From: Silene conica
Lineage: Eukaryota; Streptophyta; Magnoliopsida; Caryophyllales; Caryophyllaceae
NCBI GenBank assembly: GCA_029255685.2
Contig: CM055318.2
Location: forward strand, 10,297,001-10,361,000
Reading direction: 5' to 3'
DNA: 64,000 nt
Shown: piece after piece, positions 35,101 through 46,602 of the stretch
Position numbering within the stretch: the stretch's first letter is position 1
Layout: every line of letters begins with the position of its first letter
Notes under the pieces: model-generated
Told to the model about the DNA's origin: nothing
The model's database searches: none
Seen by the model: only the letters and a program-made list of their open reading frames with translations
Made by a program: the position numbers and the translations under genes

Positions 35101-37749
35101 CAAACATGCAAGAAGTTGTCAAAAAAGAGGTCATGAAACTCTTGGATGCGGGAATTATCTATGCAATTTCCGACTCCAAATGGGTTAGTCCGGTCCAAGT
35201 GGTCCCAAAGAAAGGAGGGACCACGGTAGTCAAAAATGATAAAGATGAACTCATCCCCACTCGCGTTGTGACGGGATGGCGCATGTGTATTGACTATAGG
35301 AGATTGAATTTGGCTACTAAGAAAGACCACTATCCCTTACCGTTCATTGACCAAATGTTGGAGAGGTTGGCATGTCATAAGTACTTTTGCTACTTAGATG
35401 GTTACTCGGGATTCTTCCAAATACCCATCCATCCCGATGACCAAGAAAGACCACTTTCACTTGTCCTTATGGTACCTTTGCTTACCGTAGGATGCCTTTC
35501 GGTCTATGTAATGCCCCTGCAACCTTCCAACGTTGCATGACTAGTATTTTTTCAGATTTCATTGAGTCCATCATGGAAGTTTTCATGGATGATTTTAGTG
35601 TCTATGGCACTACATTTGATGCTTGCTTGGCCAATTTGACTAAGGTTTTGAAAGATGTGAAGAAGTGGACTTAGTTTTGAATTGGGAAAAGTGTCACTTC
35701 ATGGTAAATGAAGGAGTGGTACTCGGTCATCTTGTTTCAGAAAGAGGTATAGAGGTGGACCGTGCCAAGGTCCAAGTGATCGAGCAACTTCCCCCTCCCA
35801 TAAATGTCAAAGGTATAAGAAGTTTTCTGGGACATGCGGGATTTTACCGCCGTTTTATAAAAGATTTCTCCAAAATTGCAAAGCCTCTTACCGAGCTCCT
35901 TTTGAAGGATGCTCCATTTGTTTTTACTGATGCTTGTCTTGAGGCTTTTAACAGGATTAAGGAAGCTTTAATTTCAGCACCCATCATCCAATCACCGGAT
36001 TGGAATTTGCCATTTGAAGTAATGTGCGATGCTAGTGACTATGCAGTGGGTGCCGTTCTTGGGCAAAGGAAAGATAAGGTGCTTCATGCCATTTACTATG
36101 CAAGTAAAACATTGGATGCAGCTCAAGTCAATTATGCCACTACCGAGAAGGAACTTCTTGCTATTGTCTATGCTTTAGACAAATTCCGTTCTTACTTGGT
36201 TGGCTCTAAGGTCATTGTCCATACCGATCACGCCGCCTTGAAACATCTACTTTCAAAGAAGGAGGCAAAGCCGAGGCTCATTAGATGGATCTTGCTTTTG
36301 CAAGAATTTGACCTTGAGATTCGTGACAAGAAAGGAGCTGAAAATGTTGTGGCCGACCACCTCTCTCGTTTGAGGTTTGATGATGAAGGTATTCATATAC
36401 CTATTGATGATTCTTTTGCCGATGACTCCTTGATGATGGTCGAGAAAAATACACCATGGTATGCCGATATTGCCAATTATCTTGTTAGTCGTGAGTTACC
36501 ACCTAAACTTTCATATCAACAAAGAAAGAAGTTCATGTATGATGCCAAATTCTATCTTTGGGATGATCCTAATTTGTTCAAACATTGCTCCGATGGGTTA
36601 TACCGGAGATGTATCCCACAATGGGATGTGAAAGGAGTGTTAGAAGGTTGCCATTCTTCTCCCTATGGTGGTCATCATGGACCATCTAAAACTGTTGCTA
36701 AGATTTTACAATCCGGTTTCTATTGGCCTACTATGTTCCAAGATGCTAAGAATTTTGTGATGTCATGTGATGCTTGCCAAAGAACCGGTTCTATTTCAAG
36801 AAGGCATGAGATGCCTCAAAATGGAATTCTTGAAGTTGGAATTTTCGATGTGTGGGGCATCGACTACCAAGGCCCTTTTCCTTCATCAAAAGGTAATCGC
36901 TATATCTTGGTAGCCGTTGATTACGTTTCCAAATGGGTAGAAGCCATTGCCACTCCCACTAATGATGCCCGTCATGTCATAAGATTATTTAAGAAGGTCA
37001 TTTTCCCACGCTTTGGTGTACCTAGAGCGGTGATTAGTGATCGTGGAACTCACTTTGGTGAAAAACAACTTGATACATTGCTTGCTAAATATGGGGTTTT
37101 TCATAGAAGAGGTTTGGCTTACCATCCGCAAACGAGTGGCCAAGTCGAGGTCTCAAACCGTGAAATCAAATCCATTCTTGAAAAAGTTGTTGCAAAATCA
37201 AGGAATGATTGGAGTACAAAGCTCGATGACACATTGTGGGCATATAGGACCGCTTTTAAGACACCTATTGGTACTTCACCATATAGGTTGGTCTATGGAA
37301 AAGCTTGTCATTTGCCGATTGAGATGGAGCAAAAAGCTTTTTGGGCTATCAAAGAGCTCAATTTTGATGCTACTCTTTGTGGAGAGAAGAGATTATTACA
37401 ACTCAATGAACTCGATGAATTTCGGCTTCAAGCTTATGAAAGTTCCAATCTTTACAAGGAAAAGACAAAACGGTGGCATGATAAGAAGATTCTCAAGAAA
37501 GATTTTGAGATTGGTGATAAGGTACTATTGTTCAATTCTCGTTTGAAGATTTTTCCGGGAAAATTGAGATCAAGATGGTCCGGTCCATATACCGTCATTA
37601 ATGTGAACAAGCTTGGTTTCGTCGAAGTGATGACTACGAACGGCGAAAGATTCAAAGTGAATGGCCATCGGTTGAAAGTTTATCGTGAGAATGCTGTTAT
37701 CGGAGTAGTGGAGGAAGTTTTCTTGGAACTTCCGTCCGTTCAAGCTTAA
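32148..37749 (+). pseudogene. gag-pol of unit D, two stops and two frameshifts
   Basis: Breaks: TAA at 33069-33071, the gag stop shared with C; TAG at 33906-33908, private; loss of one A near 35445 inside RT, private, which removes the frame before FMDD; and the A-run loss at 35651-35653, shared with A and C. The RNase H-integrase part is open from about 35665 to 37749. Up to mid-RT the copy keeps the B-type features (no linker deletion; the B-type residues near 35040). Past that point it has the A/C-type Gln codon near 35776. This switch suggests gene conversion or crossing-over inside RT. Confidence 0.92.
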
Positions 37750-38574
37750 TTCATCAAGGATTCGTGACGTCTAGCAAGACTTAAAATTGCGCTTCTCGGG
37801 AGGCAACCCGTGTTTTACTCTTTTAATTCCCTTTTTGAATAATGTTTCGGTTTAGGTAGTATAGGAATAAGTAGATTTGTGGTATGTTGAATTGAATTTG
37901 CAGGTACCATACGAGGCAAGAAAGAAAATGAAAGTTGAAGAAGAAAAAAAAGAAGGCTAGAAAGAAAAGAGAGGACAGATCAGTCCCACCCCGGTGGACC
38001 GGGGCAAGCCACCCCGACCGGGGTCAAAACAACATCATTCGGCAATTGCTGTGAAAAATTGAAATTCGAAAAAGAAGAAAAATGAAGAAACCCACCCCGG
38101 TACACCGGGGCGAGCCACCCCGACCGGGGAGGAGCAACTGTGCTCGGTTTTTGTCTAAAACAAAGGCTGCTCGTGTTTCAATTTCTATTCATTCATTCTT
38201 ATTTCTCCTTCCTTTTCCTCTCAAGGTAACCCTTTTCTTTCAATTTACTACTAAATCTCATCCTAGCAACCATTCTTCAAGGATTTTTACTTCCATTTCC
38301 ACTCTCAAGTAAGTTGTTTTGCATATTCTACTCTATTTTATCCTTCATTTGCTTAGAAATTGAATTTTTCACTAACCCTAACTTCAAATTGGGGAAAATT
38401 GATTTTGCTCTTTTTGGGTAAGGAATTCAATTTCTAGTTTGAATTAATGCTTTGTAGAGTTAGTATATGTCATTGCTAGTGTTAATTCCCCTTACTTGAG
38501 TGCCATTTACATTGTTTTAGCAAATTTGTGAGTTTCTTCTTTGTGGTTGGTATTTTTCTGAAATTTTCAGATTT
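37750..38574 (+). other. pol to ORF2 spacer of unit D
   Basis: Same content as in A. Candidate intron 38309-38570 and both GC modules intact. Confidence 0.6.
38082..38312 (+). CDS. 76-codon upstream ORF (unit D)
   Basis: Same protein as in unit A. The stop overlaps the donor at 38309. Confidence 0.38.
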   Translation: MKKPTPVHRGEPPRPGRSNCARFLSKTKAARVSISIHSFLFLLPFPLKVTLFFQFTTKSHPSNHSSRIFTSISTLK

Positions 38575-40128
38575 ATGGCTCCCTTGAAGAACTTATTCCG
38601 TCGTAGTAAGAGGGCTAGAGCGGAACCCGGTCCTAGCAACCCAATTGAGGTGGAGGAAGAAGAAGAAGTAGAGGAGGTACCAAGGTCACCACCGTCGGTA
38701 TGGCAAGATGAAGACTATCCTACCGTTGTGTTTGTTTCTGAAAAACAATTCAACAATTGGAATGCCTTAAAAGCCAAAAGTTTGAGACCAACTCGTTTTG
38801 TTAATTTTGATTCTTTGAGGCGAATAGGATTAGATAAGCATGTCAAAGCCTTGTTCAAAGGGGTAAATATGGGTTATGCCTTAACTATGAACTATCGAAC
38901 TTACCCACAACTCACACTTGAGTTTCTAAGCTCCTTCGAATTTCATAAATCTAGGAGGCAAGAACATATCCATTCGGTGAGTTTTAGGCTGTTCAATAGA
39001 GACTATAATAAAACCCTTAACCAATTCGCTTCGATCTTTGGCTTACCGGCGGAGGGGATTCCTATTGACCCTCCCGAACATTATAACCCAGTCGTGACTT
39101 GGAATGCCATTTCTCATTTCCCTTACCCCGGTAATTGGAACCATCTTCCCCATGCCTTGCTCCATAGACCAGACTTTCGTATTTGGCAACGGTCTATGGG
39201 GTGGACTTTCTTCGGGAGACTTGAACCTCACTCAGTGAGGTTGATAGAGGTTCAGATTCTTGGGTCTTTCTTGAATGTTGAAGGACATAACAAATGGCAA
39301 ATCAACATCCCTTACCATTTTGCCAATCACTTGTCCAAACAAGTGAGTGACCGTTCTAAATGTGTGGTCCTAGGTGGGTTAATAACCCGCATAGCCCACA
39401 ATCTCTGTCGGTTCAACCAAGAGACCACCGACCTTCAACCTTTATTACCCGGACCTAGGGATGTGGGAAATGGTTTGGATTATGATTATTTTGTTTCACT
39501 TGACTGGTTTAGGAGTGCCCCACCTCAAATGGTTTGGAAAATAGGCAAGTATGATTCTCTTCGTTTACCCGATGATTTGCCTTTAATTCCTGTGCTAACA
39601 CAAGGGGAACCTGCTGGGGGAGGACCATTTGTTCGTAAAAGTTTTCATTTGCCTATTGGAGGCCTGTCACCCACTACCCCGACTATGACTTATGCTAGTA
39701 TTTATACTCGTCGGGGGAATCCGGGTAATTCTTCACGTCAGGAGGAGGTAGGACAATCCTCTCATCAACATGAATCTTTTCAACCTCCCCGCCACTCTAG
39801 TGCGGATCTTTATAGTATGATGAGAGGATTGCAGGTTAGTGTGGACACAATGCGGGACGATCAAAGACTTGCTTTGAACCCCATTTATACTCATTTTGCC
39901 CGTCAAGGGGTCATCCAGCAAGAAGGACCTCACCCGTCCTTCTTCACTTGGCCCGAGGGTGGAGGTTATGCAGGTTATCCCGCACCTCAAGTTCCTCCTC
40001 ACGTTGCTCCTCATGTTGCCCCTTATTCCGACCCTCAATTTGCTAGCGGAAGTGGAAGTGGAGAAAGAGAAGTTGATGATCCACCTCGCAATGTCAACTT
40101 CACCGATTTCTTTGATGGTCCTGTCTGA
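38575..40128 (+). CDS. Post-pol ORF2 of unit D (517 aa)
   Basis: Intact. Ser at 69 as in B, Val at 235. This places the distal part of D with the B haplotype, unlike its distal RT. Confidence 0.8.
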   Translation: MAPLKNLFRRSKRARAEPGPSNPIEVEEEEEVEEVPRSPPSVWQDEDYPTVVFVSEKQFNNWNALKAKSLRPTRFVNFDSLRRIGLDKHVKALFKGVNMGYALTMNYRTYPQLTLEFLSSFEFHKSRRQEHIHSVSFRLFNRDYNKTLNQFASIFGLPAEGIPIDPPEHYNPVVTWNAISHFPYPGNWNHLPHALLHRPDFRIWQRSMGWTFFGRLEPHSVRLIEVQILGSFLNVEGHNKWQINIPYHFANHLSKQVSDRSKCVVLGGLITRIAHNLCRFNQETTDLQPLLPGPRDVGNGLDYDYFVSLDWFRSAPPQMVWKIGKYDSLRLPDDLPLIPVLTQGEPAGGGPFVRKSFHLPIGGLSPTTPTMTYASIYTRRGNPGNSSRQEEVGQSSHQHESFQPPRHSSADLYSMMRGLQVSVDTMRDDQRLALNPIYTHFARQGVIQQEGPHPSFFTWPEGGGYAGYPAPQVPPHVAPHVAPYSDPQFASGSGSGEREVDDPPRNVNFTDFFDGPV

Positions 40129-40925
40129 ATGGTTGTTGCCCCCCTTGTACATACTACCTTGGGGGAAGCTAGTCAGTTTAGTAAGTTTCCTTTTACTTTT
40201 ATTTGTAGTTTCCCTTTCCCCATTAAACTTGTTGTTTGGTTGTCTCTTTGGTACACATTGAGGACAATGTGAAGTTTAGCTTGGGGGAGGGATCGCTTTG
40301 CTTTTTCTTTTTATAGGTTAGTATAAGTTTAATGATGGCAAGTTTCATGATGATGTGAACGAATCACCTACTGTTTTCCTCTTGCATTTCCCAATTTGCA
40401 TGCTCTTTGGAATTTTTTGTGAGTCTTCTATGACGGAATTTTGGCTTACATGGGGATGTCTTGACATAGTAGGTAGAGAATGGATTTTTGATGTTCTTGG
40501 CTTGATCTTTTGGCATTGGCAAACCTACAAAATAGATTGAAAGTTTTAGAGCCTCCTAAGACCGTTACATCCTTTTTCGGTCTCATCTAGGTGTGTGAGT
40601 AGGTCTCCTCATGGTTTTGTGTTACACCAAAAGGCATAAATATGGTTTTTGTTCCACTTCATAAGCATTGCATTCATCTTGAGAGTATTTGTAAGCCTTT
40701 CACATGATTCTTTTTGCCCATTTCTGCTCCTTTACACATGTTTTTATTGATTTTCTAAGCTACATTCAAAATTTGCCTACCTTGTCAAGTTAGTAGCTTA
40801 TTCATTGGTGTTTGGGTGCTCAATTGGGATATGATTTAAATGTTGCCTTTTATCATTGTGATTGGCATTGAAAAATTGATGGTCAAAAAGTCGAGAAAAG
40901 AAAAAATATATAAGGACCATCCATG

Positions 40926-40959
<34 letters not shown>

Positions 40960-41669
40960 AAGAAGAAAGATGAAAACAAAAGAAAATGAAAGAAAAGAAG
41001 CATGAATTGAAAAGAAAAGGAAGAAGAGAAAAGTTTCCATGACATTCATCATAAAAATATTTGTTGGGAAATTCTCATATGCTTTGTCTTGATAAAAGAA
41101 GTCATTTTGCTAGTTTTGACTTCAACATCTTGGTGATGAGTTGGGTTTGATTTTGGATTGAGCATCCTTGCATTAATGGTTAGTTGCTAGCTTGAATTAG
41201 CTCCAATTACCATAACTCACATGTTCCCTTTCTTACCCATCACATATTGCTTCCTTCTTATGGCTTCTTTTGAATGCTTGCATTTTTATTGCATTGACTA
41301 GTGGATTGGAATGCTTACCATATTAGATTGCCGGCACAACTTCATGAGTCGAGGTTTGGAGAGTGTTTTCACATACAAACCTCCTTGACATTTATTTGTG
41401 TGCTTGAGTGTACCGTGAGAGTCCTTTATCAAAATGATCATGCAAAAGCCAAAGAGTCTAGATGAAATTCTATACGCTACGCCGTCATGTAAATCTCAAC
41501 CATGTATTGCATCTCTCCTATGCCTATGTTGTGTTCGGGATTTCGTCTCACAATTATTTCATTAGCTAAAATTGGGATTTGTAATTGATGGGATTATGGA
41601 GATTCATTTGCTTGTCTTGGTTTATTTGAGCTTGCTTGAGAACAAGCAAGGGTTTAGCTTGGGGGAATT
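40129..41669 (+). other. 3' untranslated region of unit D with duplicated polypurine block
   Basis: Polypurine-like block at about 40257-40290 and the true tract ending at 41669. The upstream half of the terminal block has a private G-to-A (GAGAACA) at 41641. Longest A run of the four units (33 As, 40926-40958). Confidence 0.75.
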
Positions 41670-43172
41670 TGATATGCTCTATTTTTATATACTTTTCGTC
41701 CCCATTTTAGCTCATGTTTTATCATCGTTTACATTATTCTTCAATGTTTATTGAGCTAATTCCGTGTTCTAGGTAATTTGTATGTGGTTTAGCGGTTTTT
41801 GTAGGAATTTCGGATTTCTCTTGCATTTTGACACTTACCGAGCATCGGAGCTAACCAAAGTCGAGACGAGCATTCTTCGGGTAGTAGAAGTGACGGAAAA
41901 TGGATGAAAGTCAAAGAAAGTCAACAAAGAAGTCAACCCTTGAAGAGCTTAATGTGCAAAGCATGACAACTCAAGCATTACATCACTCTTGCAACGTCAC
42001 CCACGTTCCCAAATGTAAACAATTGAGCAAATACGGAGTATGTGGACATTGTTCTCACCCCGGTCGGGGTGGGCTGCCCCGGTATACCGGGGTGGCTGCG
42101 ATCTCGCGTTTTTCTTCGTCCAGATTCAAGGAATGCTTACGTCATGTTCTTGCTCCGGTCCGGGGTGGCTGCAATCTATCCGTCTCCTCATCACTATAAA
42201 TACCCCATGCTTTCATTCATTTGCAAATCATCAAATTAGCATAAAACCTTCAAATTTTAGGAACTTGTAGCTACATTAAGTTTGTAAGAAAATATTCTAA
42301 GTCTTTCTTTATTTTCTTTATAAAATAGTTCTTTGTTTATTCAAGCATTTTCGGAAGCTATTCGCATTTCGTCTTCCGAGTTCTTATTCCGTTGATTCCC
42401 GGTATTATCTTTCTTTACGGTTTTATTTCATTATCGTCATTATGTTTATCTTAGTTAATAGAATAGATAATCTAGTTCATAAAATCATGTGTGAGTAGTT
42501 TTTATATCTAGGGGGGAAACCATGCTAGATTAGTTGTTAGGTCATGTTAAATTATTGATTTTGCATTGTCGGATGGTTGGTTATATACATGCTTGTTTCA
42601 TTTGATTAATATATGATTTTGACCATGATTATTGATAAATCATTATTCTCATCCTAAGACCGAAAGCCGGGATAGAACTTGATCATTCGATAATTGTAGT
42701 CATGGTCATAATCGTTAATTGTGTTATTCTTATCCTAAGATCGAAAGTCGGGATAGAATTAGGCATGGCATGTTATAGTATTTTGTTCCAATATACGCGA
42801 GAGCTAATTGGTAATCAATCTACGGTTAAACTCTAGGCCGAAAGGAAATTGTTATAAACCTAATCAACTATTGACAATGTATTTCTTTAATTTGACATGA
42901 CTAAGCTCCTATTTGCATGAGTAACCCCAATCCCCTAGATTCTTCCCTATAATCGTTTACATCTTCATTTTTATAACTTCTGTTTTAAGTAAATCTTCAA
43001 TCAAAACAACAAACAACACGTGACCGACCTTGATAGAATTCTCTCCATAGCTAATTACAATTACATCACCGTCTCCCTGTGGTTCGACCCCTTCTTCCCT
43101 ATCTACATTAATTTGTATGTTAGTCAAGTCTAGGGACTTTTATCTTTGGCAGGTGTGCGACTAGCCTGGCCA
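41670..43172 (+). repeat. LTR4 (1503 bp), right-hand terminal LTR of the array
   Basis: Shares the two LTR2-type indels, and has a private C-to-T in the second GC palindrome near 42153. The usual PBS does not follow; after CA at 43172 the sequence becomes LINE. The bases GTAAG at 43173-43177 are therefore the expected 5-bp target duplication of the original insertion, to be matched at the array's left end outside this window. Confidence 0.93.
42056..42202 (+). promoter_or_regulatory. LTR4 core promoter, reading out into the LINE
   Basis: TATAAATA at 42195-42202. One C-to-T change weakens the second palindrome (near 42153). Being the last LTR, it would direct read-out transcription into the flanking LINE sequence. 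Confidence 0.65.
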
Positions 43173-43251
43173 GTAAGACGTAAGGGAGGGGCTGAAACAA
43201 ATAGGGTGGAAAGAGAGGCTGAGGTCGGGAGGAAGAGGAAGGGGCAGGAAC

Positions 43252-45191
43252 ATGATAGGGAAGGGGTGGAAGGAGAAGGCGCTGGTGGAGGTGAGGAAGT
43301 TCGAAAAGGCGAAGGGAGGGGGAGGCCTCGGATGTGGACACACGTATGTTAGTAGCGGTGACTGGCGAAGCCCAGCACCGCGAATACCAATGAAAATCCT
43401 GAGTTGGAACTGTCAAGGGTTGGGCAATCCCTTGACGGTTGGATCCCTCCGGGATAGGTGTTGGAGGGAGAGCCCGAACATTGTCTTCGTTATGGAGACA
43501 ATGATGAAAGCGAAGGAGTTGGAAAAGATTCGTAATAAGTGTGGTTTTACTAGTGGTATTTGTGTGAATAGCCGAGGGCATTCGGGTGGGCTTAGGCTAT
43601 GGTGGAGGGATGTGGATGCTCATTTAATATCCTACGACAATCACCATGTTTTGATCGAGGTTTTGGATGAGGCTGGAGTACCATCATGGAGGGCAGCCGG
43701 CATCTATGGCTGGCCGGAGGGGAATAATAAGCACAAGACGTGGACTCTTATGAGGAACATTTGTGCAAGCAGTGAACTTCCTATTATCGTCTTTGGTGAT
43801 TTCAATGAGATAGTCTTTGCTTGGGAGAAGGAGGGTGGTGCGACAAGGAGGGAGTGCTCTATGGATGCTTTCCGTGGGGCAATCGATGTGTGTGGACTTC
43901 GCGACCTCGGCTATAGAGGAAATAAATTTACGTGGCAACGAGGCAGGAGTATGGAGACGCTGATACGGGAAAGGCTTGACAGGGCCCTTGTTTCGTCTGA
44001 CTGGTTACACAAGTTCCCAAATTCTTTCGTCCAACATTTTCCCATTTACGCTTCAGACCACGCATCAATCCTTATCCAGCAGAGTAAAACCCATCCAAGA
44101 GGGCGCCACAGACGACATTTCATGTTTGAGCCCTTCTGGGCAAATGATGATCAGTGTGAGGGAGTTATGAAAGAGGCCTGGGAAGGAGAGGTAGGGGGGA
44201 TTGTTAATGGTAAGCTTCATGCGTGTGCTGCGAGGCTTTCTACGTGGGCGAAAGAGAAATTCGGGGATATTCGCAAACGGATCCATGACCGAGAAGCCGA
44301 CCTTGATTTTTGGCAAAAGCAACCTCCATCTGGCGACATGCTAGAGCGGTGTCGGGAGCTTGTTAAAGAGGTGGATGAGCTACGTAAACAAGTCGAAACC
44401 TACTGGTACACGAGGGCCTGGAAAAGTGAGCTTAGAGATGGGGACAAAAACACAAATTATTTTCACCATAAGGCTAGGCAGCGAAAGCGACGAAATGGGA
44501 TCGAGGGCCTCGAAAACGAGAATGGGGTGTGGTGTACTCAGGAGGGTGAGGTGGCCAATATTATTGAAAGCTACTTCGGCGAACTCTTTGCAACTAGCTT
44601 CCCGAATCAATTTGATGATGTCCTAAATTGTATCCCTGAAGTGGTGTCCACCGAAATGGGTAACAGCCTCGATGCCCCGTTGCTGGATGACGAAGTTAAA
44701 GCAGCCCTTTTCAGTATGCACCCAAGCAAGGCGCCGGGGCCGGACGGTATGCACGCTCTTTTCTATCAAAAATATTGGCATATTGTTGGGAGGGATTTAT
44801 GTGGCTATGTGAGGCAGTGGTGGGAGGGAAATGGTAATATTGAGGAGATTAATAGGACTACTGTGGTCCTTATACCGAAGTGTCAAACACCAAAGAAGAT
44901 TACCGAATTTCGTCCTATAAGCCTTTGTAATGTCTTGTATAAAATTAATTCCAAAGTCTTAGCCAACCGTCTTAAACCGCTTCTCAATGATATCATCTCG
45001 GAGAACCAAAGTGCTTTCAACCCGGGTAGACTCACCACAGATAACGCCCTTATAGCTTTTGAACTGTTCCATTCTATGAAAAGAGGGGGAGAGGGGAGGC
45101 ATGGGAATATAGCCCTAAAACTCGACATGAGTAAGGCTTACGATCGGGTCGAATGGGTTTTTCTCGATGAGGTTATGAGGAAGATGGGGTT
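43252..45191 (+). pseudogene. LINE ORF2, 5' part: endonuclease and proximal reverse transcriptase
   Basis: The likely functional start is the ATG at 43390, where MKILSWNCQGLGNP opens the endonuclease in the way typical of plant LINE ORF2; the frame is open further upstream to 43177. Endonuclease landmarks: WNCQG, an ET pair in VMETMM, FGDFNE, and the SDH triplet in YASDHAS. The RT begins with SKAPGPDG, then FRPISLCNVLYK, an ENQSAF...DNALIA stretch and LDMSKAYDRVEW, the first catalytic Asp motif. The frame is uninterrupted until the nested element starts at 45192; codons after that belong to the inserted LTR. The product would nick target DNA and prime reverse transcription there. Confidence 0.88.
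45187..45191. repeat. Left target-site duplication GGGTT
   Basis: GGGTT directly before LTR base 45192, repeated at 54461-54465. Confidence 0.93.
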
Positions 45192-46005
45192 TGATAAGGC
45201 TAAAGTCGTATCACCTTAATCAAAGTAAAACTATCTCAATACTAGCAGAATAGCTAGTGGTAAGACAGGTATCGAATCCACAGGGAGGCGGTAATAAACG
45301 GTTTGCTAATGGTAATTAAGTCTAAAAGTAACAGTTTTACGGGGTTTTGGTTTGTTTGTTTTGACTAATAACTAAAAACAATTGAAATAAAGGATGTGTA
45401 ACAGAGATATAAAAAGTCTAGGAATTCCGGATCACCAAGTATATTATATTGGGATTCTTAATTAATCACTAGTTCAATCGGATTATTCAAGGTCACAAGA
45501 TTGGTCAATACTATTGTGTTCTTTAGGTCAAAAACTAACATGCGATCGCTATTATTAGAATCAACCTATTTGATTATCGCAGCCTATATCAATTCTAACC
45601 CGATCGGCGAAAGAACTAATTTGCTACACTAGTTATCAATTCAGGCCTAAATCAATAAATTAGAATAAGAACAATAATCAAACAACAATCCTTGCGATTT
45701 TACTAGCAATCAATTAACATTCCCTTTTTAATATACTTGGATCCCCTTCATCCTAGATTAAGAAATTAGCTACACATATTGAATCTAATAACAATAACAA
45801 TAAAGAGGATTGAAAACATGATTGAAGATGATAAATAACAACAAGGAATAAAAAGTATAAAAACTTGAATGAATTAAATTAAACAAGAAATAGTAATACC
45901 GTAGTAATTAGCAAGGAAAGATTAAGAACAAAGTATGGATTAATCCGGACAATGATGAAGAGAAAAAAACTAGATCTAAAGTAGTGTGTAAAATAAAAGG
46001 TAGTA

Positions 46006-46008
46006 AAA
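46006..46008. repeat. CACTA target duplication AAA (left; partner at 49698-49700)
   Basis: Three bases, as expected for CACTA elements; the A-rich context makes the exact register slightly ambiguous. Confidence 0.8.
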
Positions 46009-46027
46009 CACTACAAAACAATGCTCT

Positions 46028-46360
46028 CTTTGCGACGGAATTTTCCGTCGCAAAAAGGGTGAAATCCGTCGCAAATGATGTTTTTGCGACGGATTTGCGA
46101 CAGACTGCATCTGTCCCATATTTTTGTCGCAAAATGTTAATTTGCGACGGATTTTTCCGTCGCAACATATTTGCGACGGATTGACCTCATTTTGCGACGG
46201 ACTGACCTTGACCAGAAATCAAGGTCAGTCAAGATTTGCGACGGAAAATCCGTCGCAAAAAGGACCATTTGCGACGGAAATTCCGTCGCAAATCTTGACT
46301 GACCTTGACTTCTGGTCAAGGTTTGCGACGGAATTCCGTCGCAAATTGAGACATTTCCGT
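46028..46360. repeat. Left subterminal repeats of the CACTA element
   Basis: About ten copies of TTTGCGACGGA in both orientations, often as back-to-back pairs around AATT or TT. There is also an inverted pair around GTCAAGATTTGCGACGG. In En/Spm such repeats bind the TNPA-type protein. Confidence 0.85.
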
Positions 46361-46602
46361 CGCAAATTCCTGTATGATTTTCGGGTTTCAGCCGTTTTTC
46401 CAGCTCCCCATTTCCATTGAAATGATTCATTTTTTCCCTTTTGCATGATCTGTAAACCTGCAATTTCAGAAAAACAACCCAGCAACAAAAACTTGTCGGA
46501 GACAAGGGTTTTAAAACGTCTTTTCATAACTAATAAGAAAGTTTTACAAATGATAATCCAACTAAAAACTAAACATAGTCCGCGGTACATCAACTAAACA
46601 AC

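Larger units (their letters stand above)
1..43172 (+). repeat. Tandem array of LTR-sharing Athila-type retrotransposons
   Basis: The order internal-LTR-internal-LTR-internal-LTR-internal-LTR is seen directly. LTRs start at 8220, 19374, 30511 and 41670, giving spacings of 11154, 11137 and 11159 bp. Only one LTR separates successive internal regions and no target duplication or foreign DNA lies between units, so these are not independent insertions side by side. The right edge is exact: LTR4 ends with CA at 43172 and LINE sequence follows at once. The left edge lies outside the window, so the true copy number is unknown. Copies differ by scattered substitutions and small indels only. An assembly duplication cannot be excluded, but copy-specific changes argue against simple re-use of one read consensus. 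Confidence 0.95.
30511..43172 (+). mobile_element. Athila-type unit D (right-hand end of array, gag-pol broken)
   Basis: Complete unit bounded by LTR3 and LTR4. It has two gag-region stops, a private one-base loss in RT, and the RT-RNase H frameshift shared with A and C. It looks mosaic: gag N-terminal part like C, gag linker to mid-RT like B, distal RT like A/C, then post-pol ORF and LTR4 like B. LTR4 ends exactly at 43172, where LINE sequence begins. Confidence 0.93.

Noticed and set aside
43120..43581. 153-codon minus-strand frame spanning the LTR4/LINE junction
   Set aside because: Crosses a transposon boundary and is antisense to the LINE endonuclease.
43173..45191. Host endonuclease/exonuclease/phosphatase gene
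   Set aside because: The domain is followed by LINE reverse transcriptase in the same frame.
45984..46593. Frames of 66-122 codons rich in FATE/FPSQ/RRN repeats at the CACTA ends
   Set aside because: Direct translations of the subterminal repeats.
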